Assembly (NCBI GenBank): GCA_017456805.1
Contig: JAFTIQ010000065.1
Location: forward strand, 1 to 30,548
Length of the DNA stretch: 30,548 nt
Direction: 5' to 3'
From: Lentisphaeria bacterium
GTDB lineage: Bacteria; Verrucomicrobiota; Lentisphaeria; Victivallales; UBA1829
Shown one piece after another: positions 14,306 to 22,233 of the stretch. Each line of letters opens with the position of its first letter. Position 1 is the stretch's first letter. A model generated the notes under the pieces. That model ran no database searches. It was not told where the DNA came from and saw only the letters and a program-made list of their open reading frames with translations. The translations under genes and the position numbers were made by a program.

Positions 14306-15384
14306 TGAGTTCAATGTTCGGGGATATCTATCGCGGGCGAAAAGTTCTGGTTACCGGGCATACCGGTTTCAAAGGTTCCTGGCTGCTGTTTTGGTTGAAC
14401 AGACTCGGGGCGAACGTCTGCGGTATTGCCCTGCCCCCGAATACAGAACCGAATCATTACAAACTGCTGAAAACCCCGGTTCGATCTGTGGAAGAAGATA
14501 TCCGGAACCGAAATGTTCTGGAAACTGTTTTTTCAGCGTACCGTCCGGAAATCGTATTTCATCTGGCAGCACAGCCGCTGGTGGGGAAATCCTACGAGGA
14601 GCCCCTTGATACGTTTGAAGTCAATGTGATGGGAACTGCCAATGTGCTTGAGGCTTGCCGGAAGGCAGGATCGGTGAAGGCTGTCGTTGTGATTTCCAGT
14701 GATAAATGTTATGAAAACCGGGAGCAGATTTCCGGTTACACGGAACAGGATCCGCTGGGAGGATTTGATCCGTACAGCGCTTCAAAGGGATGCACAGAAA
14801 TCGTTGCGGCATCTTACAGAAATTCGTTCCTGAGAGATGCGGGGATCCTCATGGCGACAGCCCGCGCCGGTAATGTGATCGGCGGCGGAGACTGGGCAGA
14901 GGATCGTCTCGTCCCGGATGCAATGAGAGCTGCGGCGGAAGGTGAGGAAATGCTTCTCCGGAACCCGGCATCTGTCCGGCCGTGGCAGCATGTTCTGGAA
15001 CCCTTATCCGGATATCTGCTTTTGGGACAGCATTTGTTTGAAGGGGATACCTCATGCGCCGAAGCATGGAATTTCGGGCCGGCGGAAGAAAGCATGATCA
15101 CAACGGAATATGCTGTCAGTTTGCTTCAAAAAGGCTGGAATGCTGTTCAATATACCCATACTCCGCAAATCAATGCGCCTCATGAAACAAAAATCCTGCG
15201 GCTGAATTGTGAAAAAGCCATGCAGAATCTTTCCTGGCAGCCAGTTTGGAACGCTGAAACAGCTTTCCGGAAAACAGCCGTCTGGTACAGAGAATATTAT
15301 ACAGCATACAACATTCTGACACAAAAGGATTTAGATGATTATATCCAGGATGCCGGAAAAAAGGATTTGATATGGATCGATTAA
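14305..15384 (+). CDS. rfbG: CDP-glucose 4,6-dehydratase
   Basis: A 359-residue short-chain dehydrogenase of the RfbG type. It converts CDP-D-glucose to CDP-4-keto-6-deoxy-D-glucose, the first committed step to 3,6-dideoxyhexoses of surface polysaccharides. The NAD-binding motif TGHTGFKG is at 17-24, the SSDKCYEN block at 131-138, and the catalytic Tyr157-xxx-Lys161 pair in PYSASKG. The start is either Met1 (overlapping the nifS stop by one base) or Met4 at 14314, which is better spaced from AAAGGA. The C-terminus overlaps rfbH by 13 bases. The cytidylyltransferase (rfbF) that makes the substrate is not in the window. Confidence 0.92.
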   Translation: MSSMFGDIYRGRKVLVTGHTGFKGSWLLFWLNRLGANVCGIALPPNTEPNHYKLLKTPVRSVEEDIRNRNVLETVFSAYRPEIVFHLAAQPLVGKSYEEPLDTFEVNVMGTANVLEACRKAGSVKAVVVISSDKCYENREQISGYTEQDPLGGFDPYSASKGCTEIVAASYRNSFLRDAGILMATARAGNVIGGGDWAEDRLVPDAMRAAAEGEEMLLRNPASVRPWQHVLEPLSGYLLLGQHLFEGDTSCAEAWNFGPAEESMITTEYAVSLLQKGWNAVQYTHTPQINAPHETKILRLNCEKAMQNLSWQPVWNAETAFRKTAVWYREYYTAYNILTQKDLDDYIQDAGKKDLIWID

Positions 15385-16706
15385 CGCAGCTGAAAGAACA
15401 AATTCTTGCTTTGACGAAAGAATATGGAGCCCTTTTGAAGGACGAAGGCAAAGACTTTATTCCGGGAAAATCCCGGGTTCCCTATGCAGGACGGATTTTT
15501 GATGAGGAAGAACTTACCGCTCTTGTTGATTCTTCTCTTGATTTCTGGCTGACTCATGGAAGATTTTCCCGGGATTTTGAATCAGAACTCGCAACAAAAC
15601 TCGGAACTGCAAAGGCTTTTTTTGTCAATTCCGGATCATCTGCAAATCTTCTTGCCTTTGCAACCTTGACCTCCCCGCTGCTGAAAGAACGGGCGATCCG
15701 CCGTGGCGATGAAGTGATCACAGTCGCAGCCGGTTTTCCAACAACAGTTGCCCCGGTCATTCAATATGGTGCCGTTCCGGTTTTTGTGGATGTTGAACGG
15801 GATTCTGCCAACATTGATCCGGCGCTTCTGGAACAGGCACTCTCAGAAAAAACCAAAGCTGTAATGCTTGCTCATACCCTCGGGAATCCTTTTGATATTG
15901 AAAGAGTTGCTGCATTTTGCAAAAAACATCATCTTTGGCTTATTGAAGATAATTGCGATGCTCTGGGATCCCGTTTTCAGGGAAAAATGACGGGCACGTT
16001 CGGAGATATCGGAACCTCCAGTTTCTATCCGCCGCATCATCTGACAACCGGCGAAGGCGGAGCTGTTTACACGAATGATCCGCTTCTGGCAAAAATCGTT
16101 TTGTCGATCCGGGATTGGGGACGCGACTGCATGTGTCCCTCCGGTGTCGATAATCTCTGCGGTCACCGTTTTACCAAACAGTTCGGTTCGCTTCCGGTCG
16201 GTTATGACCACAAATATGTTTACAGTCATTTCGGATACAACCTGAAAGCGACCGATATGCAGGCGGCGATCGGCTGTGTTCAGCTGAAAAAACTGGATTC
16301 CTTCACCGCGAAACGGAGAGAAAATTTTGAATATCTTCTGAAAAATCTTCAGGATCTTCCGTATTTGAGCTTTTTCAAAAAACACCCTGATGCAGAACCT
16401 TCCTGGTTCGGTTTTCTTATCAATGTGGCAGAAAACGCACCGTTCACGCGGAATGATCTGACAGAATATCTGGAATCACAAAAGATTCAAACCCGGAATC
16501 TTTTTGCCGGAAATCTTTTGAAACATCCCTGCTTTGAGACGTTGAAAGAAGGGAAAGATTACCGGATCGCTTCGGCTCTGACCGAAACGGATTATATCAT
16601 GAACAACACCTGCTGGATCGGAGTTTATCCGGGCATGACCCGGGAAAAACTTGATTATATGATAAAAAATATCAGAGAATTTGTTTTGGGGACTTTAAAA
16701 TCCTGA
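15372..16706 (+). CDS. rfbH: CDP-4-keto-6-deoxyglucose-3-dehydrase (E1), [2Fe-2S] and PMP dependent
   Basis: A 444-residue enzyme of the DegT/aminotransferase fold that removes the C3 hydroxyl of CDP-4-keto-6-deoxyglucose. Two diagnostic features are visible. The PLP lysine is replaced by His222 in SSFYPPHHLTTGEGG, as required for the PMP-dependent dehydrase. Four cysteines C195, C253, C255 and C263 fit the C-x57-C-x-C-x7-C pattern of the [2Fe-2S] cluster in E1. The cluster makes its placement behind nifU-nifS meaningful. The reductase partner (E3) and the later epimerase/reductase steps are absent here, so the final sugar is unknown. It has AAAGGA before the ATG. Its 3' end contains the promoter of the next gene. 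Confidence 0.94.
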   Translation: MDRLTQLKEQILALTKEYGALLKDEGKDFIPGKSRVPYAGRIFDEEELTALVDSSLDFWLTHGRFSRDFESELATKLGTAKAFFVNSGSSANLLAFATLTSPLLKERAIRRGDEVITVAAGFPTTVAPVIQYGAVPVFVDVERDSANIDPALLEQALSEKTKAVMLAHTLGNPFDIERVAAFCKKHHLWLIEDNCDALGSRFQGKMTGTFGDIGTSSFYPPHHLTTGEGGAVYTNDPLLAKIVLSIRDWGRDCMCPSGVDNLCGHRFTKQFGSLPVGYDHKYVYSHFGYNLKATDMQAAIGCVQLKKLDSFTAKRRENFEYLLKNLQDLPYLSFFKKHPDAEPSWFGFLINVAENAPFTRNDLTEYLESQKIQTRNLFAGNLLKHPCFETLKEGKDYRIASALTETDYIMNNTCWIGVYPGMTREKLDYMIKNIREFVLGTLKS

Positions 16707-16721
16707 AAAGCAGGCTATAAT
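16694..16721 (+). promoter_or_regulatory. Promoter of the rhaB operon
   Basis: TTTAAA at 16694-16699, a 16-bp spacer and TATAAT at 16716-16721, partly inside the 3' end of rfbH. The leader is about 35 nt with AGGAG before the ATG. No operator repeat is evident. Confidence 0.5.
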
Positions 16722-16763
16722 AAAACAAACAACACTTTTTAATAACAAACAGGAGAAGAAAAA

Positions 16764-18212
16764 ATGTTTCAGTGTCTTGCAGTCGATATCGGAGCCGGAA
16801 GCGGCAGAATTATGCGTTGTGTGATTGATGACAATAAAAAGATCACGTTGGATGAAATTGCCAGATTCGGCAATGAAAGCAGAGAAAAAAATGGATTCCT
16901 GCGCTGGAATGTTTCTCAGCTTGTCGCTGATATCAAAGACGGTCTTGCCAAGGCTGCTGCTCTCGGAAAACCGGATGCGATCGCCGTCGACACCTGGGGA
17001 GTTGACTATGTTATGCTTGATAAAAATGATCAGCTGATCGATGATCCTGTCTGCTATCGCGACCCCAGAACCAATGGTCTTGCTGATGAATTCACTGCGA
17101 AGTTCGGCAGAGAAAAACTTCAGCTTCTCACCGGTACTCAGATCATGGACATCAACACCCTCTTCCAGCTCTATTCCGAATTCAAAGTCAATCCGGATTA
17201 CGCTGCAAAGTGCGGAACACTTCTCTTCACACCGGACTACATCACCTACTGTCTGACCGGAAAAAAAGCGAATGAATTCACCATTGCCAGCACCTCTCAG
17301 ATGCTTGATTGCGCCAAAGAAGACTGGTGCGATGAGCTCCTGAAAGAAGTCGGACTTCCCCGTTCCTGTGTCCAGCCGCTGACCCGCCCGGGCACAGTTA
17401 TCGGAACAGCCGATTATTCCGGAGTGCCCGGATTGGAAGGAGTTCCTGTTGTCATGGTTGGTTCTCACGATACCGCATCAGCGGTTGCCTCCTCTCCGGC
17501 TGTCGGAAATGAATGGGCATACGTCTCCTCCGGAACCTGGTGTCTGGTGGGAATCGAATCCAAAAAGGCCCTTGCCTCCAAAGAATCTGCTGCGCTCAAC
17601 TTCACCAATGAAGGCGGCGTTGCCGGAACCTGGCGCGTGCTGAAGAATTTGACAGGTTTCTGGATTCTCCGCGGAATCAAAGCCGCTGTCGCAAGCGATA
17701 TTTCCTATGATGAACTCATGGCAGAAGCAAGAAAAGCAAAGCCCTTCCAGTCTCTTTTCAATCCCAACGATGCCGCATTCTTCAACCCGGAATCCATGAA
17801 GGATGCCATTGATGAATATATGAAGAAAACCGGTCAGCCCATTCCGGAAAGTGCCGGTGCTTACACCCGTGCCTTCCTGGAAAGTCTGGTGCTTCTGTTC
17901 CGGAAAACGATCCAGGAAGCAGATTCTCTCTCCGGCAAAAAGACAAAGACCATTCACCTGCTGGGCGGCGGAGCTCAGAACCCCACCCTCTGTCAGTTTG
18001 CTGCAGATGCAACCGGATGCGAAGTTCTTGCAGGCCCTGTGGAAGCAACTGCCATCGGAAACTCCATGCTTCAGGCTGTCGCCGTTGGAAAACTGGCATC
18101 TCTGGAAGAAGCCCGCGCTCTCGTCAGAGAATCCTTCCAGCCTGCCCAGTTCCTCCCCAATACCACCGATGAATGGAATAAAGCTTATGAAAAGTTCCTG
18201 ACACTCTGCTGA
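16764..18212 (+). CDS. rhaB: Rhamnulokinase, FGGY family
   Basis: A 482-residue sugar kinase that most likely phosphorylates L-rhamnulose at C1. The N-terminal phosphate loop is AVDIGAGSGR (6-15). WGVDYVMLD (78-86) and the substrate region (CYRDPRTNG, 97-105) are as in RhaB. The catalytic base is Asp236 in GSHDTASA, followed by SSGTWCLVG (255-263) and the adenosine motif LLGGGAQNP. GSGR and GTWCLVG favour rhamnulokinase over xylulokinase, although fuculokinase-like activity cannot be excluded. It is the first gene of a probable four-gene operon (AGGAG SD, own promoter). Rhamnose isomerase and aldolase genes are not in the window. Codon choice is rather C-rich, as in moderately highly expressed genes here. 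Confidence 0.9.
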   Translation: MFQCLAVDIGAGSGRIMRCVIDDNKKITLDEIARFGNESREKNGFLRWNVSQLVADIKDGLAKAAALGKPDAIAVDTWGVDYVMLDKNDQLIDDPVCYRDPRTNGLADEFTAKFGREKLQLLTGTQIMDINTLFQLYSEFKVNPDYAAKCGTLLFTPDYITYCLTGKKANEFTIASTSQMLDCAKEDWCDELLKEVGLPRSCVQPLTRPGTVIGTADYSGVPGLEGVPVVMVGSHDTASAVASSPAVGNEWAYVSSGTWCLVGIESKKALASKESAALNFTNEGGVAGTWRVLKNLTGFWILRGIKAAVASDISYDELMAEARKAKPFQSLFNPNDAAFFNPESMKDAIDEYMKKTGQPIPESAGAYTRAFLESLVLLFRKTIQEADSLSGKKTKTIHLLGGGAQNPTLCQFAADATGCEVLAGPVEATAIGNSMLQAVAVGKLASLEEARALVRESFQPAQFLPNTTDEWNKAYEKFLTLC

Positions 18213-18244
18213 GTGCCGGGAATCCTTAAAAAAAAGAGGAAATA

Positions 18245-18937
18245 ATGAAAAAAGTAAGAGTGGCACAATGCTGGGATGATGGCGTTTTCACCGATATCCG
18301 CCTGACTGAAATCTTGAAAAAGTACAAAGCAAAGGCAACTTTCAACCTCTGTTCCGGACTCATTACAGATGAGTCCGTCCCGGTTCGATGGATGGAGGGC
18401 GATGAAGAAAATCCGCCGACGATCAATACATTCCATTCCGGCAGAGTCTGCAAAGATCGTATGATGGAAGTCTACGGAGATTTTGAAGTAGCTTCCCATT
18501 GCGATCTGCATGAAGATGCCAGAACAACAGATCCGCAGGCTTTTCTGAAATCCGCTGTAACAAGCCGCAAATTCCTGGAGGATTTCTTCCAGAAAGAATG
18601 CCGCGGTTTTGCATGGCCCTACGGAGCCTATACCGATGAAACCGTTAAACTTCTGAACGAATCCGGTTTCGCTTATGGACGCACTACGGAAAACACAGAT
18701 GATGTTCTTTCATACACAGATCCGCTGAAACTTGCCTCAAATTGTCACTTCATGAACCGTTTGTTCTGGAAAAAGTATCAGCTTGCGAAAGAAACAAGTG
18801 GCGTTTTCTATTTCTGGGGACACTCCTATGAAATGGCAGACTTTGATCCGTACTGGAAGAATTTTGAGGCGATGATCGCTTATATCAGCAACGATCCCGA
18901 AGCAGAATGGATCAATGTGGTCGACATCATCAAATAA
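18245..18937 (+). CDS. Polysaccharide deacetylase, carbohydrate esterase family 4
   Basis: A 230-residue NodB-fold deacetylase. Motif 1 reads CWDDG, with Asp11 and Asp12 in place of the usual TFDDG. Motif 2 is SHCDLH, with metal ligands His85 and His89. Motif 3 is FAWPYGAY (near 119-126). A late His lies in FWGHSYEM. There is no signal peptide, so it acts in the cytoplasm, probably on small N- or O-acetylated sugars rather than on the cell wall. It follows rhaB after 32 bp with AGAGGA as SD, and precedes an acetyl-esterase. Together they suggest an acetylated, rhamnose-containing glycan as substrate, which is inference. Confidence 0.87.
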   Translation: MKKVRVAQCWDDGVFTDIRLTEILKKYKAKATFNLCSGLITDESVPVRWMEGDEENPPTINTFHSGRVCKDRMMEVYGDFEVASHCDLHEDARTTDPQAFLKSAVTSRKFLEDFFQKECRGFAWPYGAYTDETVKLLNESGFAYGRTTENTDDVLSYTDPLKLASNCHFMNRLFWKKYQLAKETSGVFYFWGHSYEMADFDPYWKNFEAMIAYISNDPEAEWINVVDIIK

Positions 18938-18948
18938 GGTGTACGAAA

Positions 18949-19746
18949 ATGGCGGAAAAACTTCTTGTGCTTTTGGTTGGACAATCCAATATGGCAGGAC
19001 GAGGTTATGCCGGTCCTGATGATTTAGTTCCTCTGCCCCGGGTGGAGTATATCCGCCCGGACTTCAAGTGGGTTCCCGCAATCGAACCCATCACCAAAGA
19101 CCGCGCCTTCATCGGAACGTTTGATGCTGATGGGAAAAAAATCGTCTCTTCTGATCCTTTTGAAACGGTTCTTCCGACTGCTCAGCAAAAAGTCTGCGGT
19201 GTGGGACTTGGCAGAACATTCGGAAGACTGCTCGCAGAGGATAACCCGGATCTCACTGTCGGATTGATTCCGGCAGCCGTCGGCGGAACCAGCATTGCTG
19301 CATGGCTTCCGGGTGGAACAGACGACTGGGATGAGACAAACTTCCCCTATGATTTTGCAATTCAAAGAGCAAAAGAAGCTCAAAAAAGAGGAAAAATCGT
19401 TGCGATCCTCTGGCATCAGGGCGAATCGGATGCTGTGAAGCAAACTCCTGACTATAAAGAAAAATTGCGGCAAGTCGTCAACAATTTCCGGAAGGATCTT
19501 GGATTGCCCGATACAGTTCCGTTCCTTGCAGGCGATATGGCATCGTTTTATAAAAAAGAGATTTCAGAACATATTCATATCGTGGATGATGCAATTTCAG
19601 AACTGAGCATGGAAATTCCGGCATTTTACCCTGTTGGAACAAAGGATCTGAATCATCGCGGAGATAATCTGCATTTTGATACAGAATCCCTGCACACCCT
19701 CGGAGAACGGTATTACACGGTTTATAAACAGGCCGTTGTAAAATAA
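18949..19746 (+). CDS. Carbohydrate acetyl-esterase, SASA/SGNH (sialate O-acetylesterase-like) family
   Basis: A 265-residue esterase. The nucleophile is Ser13 in VGQSNMAGRG. The VGGTS block lies at 111-115 and WHQGESD at 155-161. The C-terminal Asp/His pair is D239 and H242 in GDNLHF. This is the SASA (former DUF303) domain, known for removing acetyl groups from sialic acids, xylan and other glycans. No signal peptide is seen. The start at 18949 is preferred: it follows AAGGTG and lies 11 bp after the deacetylase stop. An upstream in-frame ATG (18907) overlaps the previous gene. It is the third gene of the rhaB operon. Confidence 0.88.
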   Translation: MAEKLLVLLVGQSNMAGRGYAGPDDLVPLPRVEYIRPDFKWVPAIEPITKDRAFIGTFDADGKKIVSSDPFETVLPTAQQKVCGVGLGRTFGRLLAEDNPDLTVGLIPAAVGGTSIAAWLPGGTDDWDETNFPYDFAIQRAKEAQKRGKIVAILWHQGESDAVKQTPDYKEKLRQVVNNFRKDLGLPDTVPFLAGDMASFYKKEISEHIHIVDDAISELSMEIPAFYPVGTKDLNHRGDNLHFDTESLHTLGERYYTVYKQAVVK

Positions 19747-19756
19747 AGGTAGGATT

Positions 19757-21061
19757 ATGAGCAGAGTGTTATACAAAAAAGATGTTGATATTCCGGTAAT
19801 TGCAAATGTTGATGTTCTTGTCATCGGCGGAGGTCCCGGTGGACTCGGCGCAGCTGTCATGGCGGCAAGAAACGGTGCAAACACCTTGCTTGTAGAACGT
19901 TACGGATGTTTGGGCGGAATGGCGTTTCATGGTGAAGTAACTCCCTTTATGGCGAATTATTGCAACGGAACCCCAATGGACCGTCCGGTTTTTACAGAGT
20001 GGTGCAAAAAAATAGCAGAATACCGTTCCGCAGAGGAGTTCGAAAAAAAAGCGGAAAATCCTCTGTTCTTCACTCATGTGTTGAACAAAGAAGATGCCAT
20101 GCTTGCAATGGAAGATATGATCCTTGAATCAGGAGCTGAAATCCTTTACCATCATACACTTGCAGATGTGATCCTGGAAGATGGAAAAATCAGATACGCT
20201 GTTTTTCAATCAAAATCCGGATTGTCGGCAATTGAAAGTAAAGTGTTCATTGATGCCACCGGTGACGGTGACTTGGCAGTTCTTGCCGGATGTCCTCAGG
20301 AATTCGGAAATGAAGAAGGCTATTGTCAGCCGATGTCCACCTGCTTCAAACTCAGTCATGTCGATATGAACCGGATGCCGGAAAATTCTGAAATCAACCG
20401 GCTTTATGATGAAGCCAAAGCTCGGGGAGAAATCGATTGTCTCCGGGAAAATGTTCTCTATTTCCACACGCTGGAAAATGATGTGGTCCATTTCAATACG
20501 ACCCGTATTGTAAAAAAGAGCGGTGTGAATGCCCTTGAGCTTTCCGAAGCGGAAATCGAAGGCAGAAAGCAGATCAGAGAATATCTCGCGTTCTTCCGGA
20601 AACATATTCCCGGATTTGAAAACGCCAGAATTCATTCCATCGCCTCCCATGTGGGGATCCGCGAAAGCCGCAGAATCCGCGGACTGGTCTATCAGACGCA
20701 GGAAGATTTCTTCAACCGGGCAAAATATCCGGATGCAATCGCCCGCTGCAATTATATGATTGATATTCACAATCCAAGCGGAACCGGAACTGAAATCCAT
20801 CGTATGGACAAAAATGACTGGTACGAAATCCGTTTTGGTTCAATCGTTCCGGCAGGAAGCAAAAACCTGCTGATGGCTTGCCGTGCGATCTCCGTGGATC
20901 ATGCACTCCACAGCAGTATCCGGATCATGCCGACGGTATGCTCCATCGGACAGGCTGCCGGAATCGCCGCCGCACTTTCCGTAAAAGAAAATGTTCCTGT
21001 TCCTGAAATATCAGGCGAAGAAGTTCACCGATGTTTGGAAGAAATCGGCGCATTTCTTTGA
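19757..21061 (+). CDS. FAD-dependent oxidoreductase (FAD_oxidored family)
   Basis: A 434-residue flavoprotein. The dinucleotide-binding motif is VLVIGGGPGGLGAA (20-33). The FAD motifs IDATGDGDLAVLAG (near 168-181), the family word GIRESRRIRG and the C-terminal PTVCSIGQAAGIAA are visible. Members of this family are common in glycan-utilisation loci of Lentisphaerota, Planctomycetota and Bacteroidota, where the substrate is usually unknown. It lacks a signal peptide. It is the last gene of the rhaB operon, 10 bp after the esterase, with AGGTAGGA as SD. Oxidation of a released sugar or a sugar acid is plausible but not shown. Confidence 0.85.
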   Translation: MSRVLYKKDVDIPVIANVDVLVIGGGPGGLGAAVMAARNGANTLLVERYGCLGGMAFHGEVTPFMANYCNGTPMDRPVFTEWCKKIAEYRSAEEFEKKAENPLFFTHVLNKEDAMLAMEDMILESGAEILYHHTLADVILEDGKIRYAVFQSKSGLSAIESKVFIDATGDGDLAVLAGCPQEFGNEEGYCQPMSTCFKLSHVDMNRMPENSEINRLYDEAKARGEIDCLRENVLYFHTLENDVVHFNTTRIVKKSGVNALELSEAEIEGRKQIREYLAFFRKHIPGFENARIHSIASHVGIRESRRIRGLVYQTQEDFFNRAKYPDAIARCNYMIDIHNPSGTGTEIHRMDKNDWYEIRFGSIVPAGSKNLLMACRAISVDHALHSSIRIMPTVCSIGQAAGIAAALSVKENVPVPEISGEEVHRCLEEIGAFL

Positions 21062-21204
21062 GAAATTGTGTGTGAACGGGGATGCAAAAGAAAAAATTTT
21101 AAGGAAATTTTTCTCTTTTCAAAATATATAGTGTTGTGTTTGATATTTTTTTATTAAGTCTTCAGACATTTCTTTATTTTTTCATAAAAAGGTATATTCC
21201 GGGC

Positions 21205-21232
21205 TTGACTTTTTCAATTTTATGATTATATT
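21205..21232 (+). promoter_or_regulatory. Promoter facing directly into a hairpin terminator
   Basis: TTGACT at 21205-21210, a 16-bp spacer and TATATT at 21227-21232. It is nearly identical to the GH42 promoter. The expected start (about 21239) coincides with the first base of the 14-bp hairpin at 21238-21273, so the transcript would be about 40 nt. Confidence 0.5.
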
Positions 21233-21237
21233 ACAAA

Positions 21238-21280
21238 TGTTGCCAGTAATTTATGCAGGAATTACTGGCAACATTTTTTT
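21238..21280 (+). terminator. Strong rho-independent terminator after the rhaB operon
   Basis: A perfect 14-bp stem (21238-21251 with 21260-21273), an 8-base loop and seven Ts at 21274-21280. It lies between the FAD oxidoreductase gene and the converging SLOG gene and may also work in reverse. Confidence 0.9.
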
Positions 21281-21298
21281 GTTTTTTAAGAATAAAAA

Positions 21299-21748
21299 TC
21301 AAAATTGAATTGATTGAGCTGATATTCCGGAGAATATGTTCTTATTACTTATTATCCCTATACAGCTATTGATAATTTTATCAACTGCTAAAATAAGAAA
21401 TACCTGTTTTCCAACATCTAAAGCATGAGTTGCTGTCTGGATCGTCCCCTGGCTGTACCCGTTCCAGATAACCAACAGAGCATCGGAATGGTCAACGATT
21501 TTTAAATTCCGTTTCAGCGGCGCACCTTTCCTGTATCTGGCATAATCCGGGCGGATCACCCGGCACGGGATATTCAGTTTTGCGGCACACAATTCAGCCT
21601 GCCGGTCGATTCCCCTTGCCCCGCCGGTTATGATGGAAGTGATACGCCGTCTGCCAAGAAATGCATTAAACTCTTTGTTCTTCCTTGTGAACAGTTCTGT
21701 GAAATCGAACTCTGTGTTTGATCGGCTGCCTGTAATGCCAAGTTTCAT
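21299..21748 (-). CDS. SLOG/DprA-like Rossmann protein (YspA/DUF2493-like)
   Basis: A 149-residue protein with the SLOG fold. It starts with KLGITGSRS (2-10). The nucleotide-binding glycines lie in IITGGARGID (39-48), and the family block PDYARYRKGAPLKRNLKIV (67-85) precedes DALLVIWNGYSQGT (89-102). SLOG proteins bind nucleotides or NAD-derived ligands. Relatives occur in phages, in conflict systems and as stand-alone enzymes, and no activity is known for most of them. The SD region AGGGCAGGG lies upstream. On the minus strand the gene is preceded by a strongly folded leader (21782-21922) that begins at the expected transcription start. Its last 25 or so residues are not conserved in appearance. 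Confidence 0.82.
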   Translation of the reverse strand: MKLGITGSRSNTEFDFTELFTRKNKEFNAFLGRRRITSIITGGARGIDRQAELCAAKLNIPCRVIRPDYARYRKGAPLKRNLKIVDHSDALLVIWNGYSQGTIQTATHALDVGKQVFLILAVDKIINSCIGIISNKNIFSGISAQSIQF

Positions 21749-21781
21749 ATTGCCCTGCCCTGTAAAAATTTATCATCAATC

Positions 21782-21922
21782 ATGAGTCGGGGCAAAAAAG
21801 AACGGCCTCGACTCATTACATCAGTGAGGTCCGCCAAGACCCGAGACAGCGCAACGAGCCGGGCCGTAAATACAGTCCGACTGCTGCGCGCTGTCTCAAA
21901 AAAATTGGCGGTTTCACTGATG
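21782..21922 (-). ncRNA. Highly structured leader or small RNA upstream of the SLOG gene
   Basis: Three stacked perfect stems nest around one axis: 21819-21827 with 21914-21922 (9 bp), 21831-21837 with 21905-21911 (7 bp), and 21843-21852 with 21888-21897 (10 bp), around a 35-base apical region. A second hairpin follows (21782-21792 with 21806-21816, 11 bp with one G-U pair). On the minus strand the outer stem starts at the expected transcription start, and the second hairpin ends 34 bases before the SLOG start codon. This suggests a regulatory leader. A stand-alone RNA on either strand or a mobile palindrome remains possible. No known riboswitch words were recognised. Confidence 0.55.
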
Positions 21923-21928
21923 CGCGTT

Positions 21929-21957
21929 ATATTAACCCCTTAAGGGATTCTTTTTCA
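21929..21957 (-). promoter_or_regulatory. Possible promoter of the SLOG leader RNA
   Basis: On the minus strand, TTGAAA at 21957-21952 and TAATAT at 21934-21929. The spacer is about 17-18 bp and contains the palindrome CCCTTAAGGG (21937-21946), which could be an operator. Confidence 0.4.
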
Positions 21958-22157
21958 AAGTTTGTTTTTATTATTTTTCTGAACTACCTCCTGTTGGTTG
22001 TTTATGTTTGTAAATTACACCTGATTGGATGATTTTTCAAGGGGTTGATTTTAATTTTCGATTGTATTTTTTATGCGGTCTGATTGATTTTTTCAGAAAA
22101 AGCAGGGAAAAAGGTTAAAAAAGGGCATCAAAATGCGGTTTGTTTTATAAACAAAGC

Positions 22158-22185
22158 TTGAATTTTTCACGGAATGGTATATATT
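22158..22185 (+). promoter_or_regulatory. Promoter of nifJ
   Basis: TTGAAT, a 16-bp spacer and TATATT at 22180-22185. The transcript leader is about 42 nt and ends in a near-perfect AAAGGAGG SD. The 220 bases before this promoter (from 21935) show nothing else recognisable. Confidence 0.5.
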
Positions 22186-22233
22186 TCAAGATGAACTCTC
22201 TTAATCAAACCAACCCAGCAAAGGAGGAAAACA

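Noticed and set aside
21782..21922. An integron attC site or retron RNA
   Set aside because: The expected RYYYAAC/GTTRRRY core sites are not found at the stem ends, and no integrase or reverse transcriptase lies nearby.
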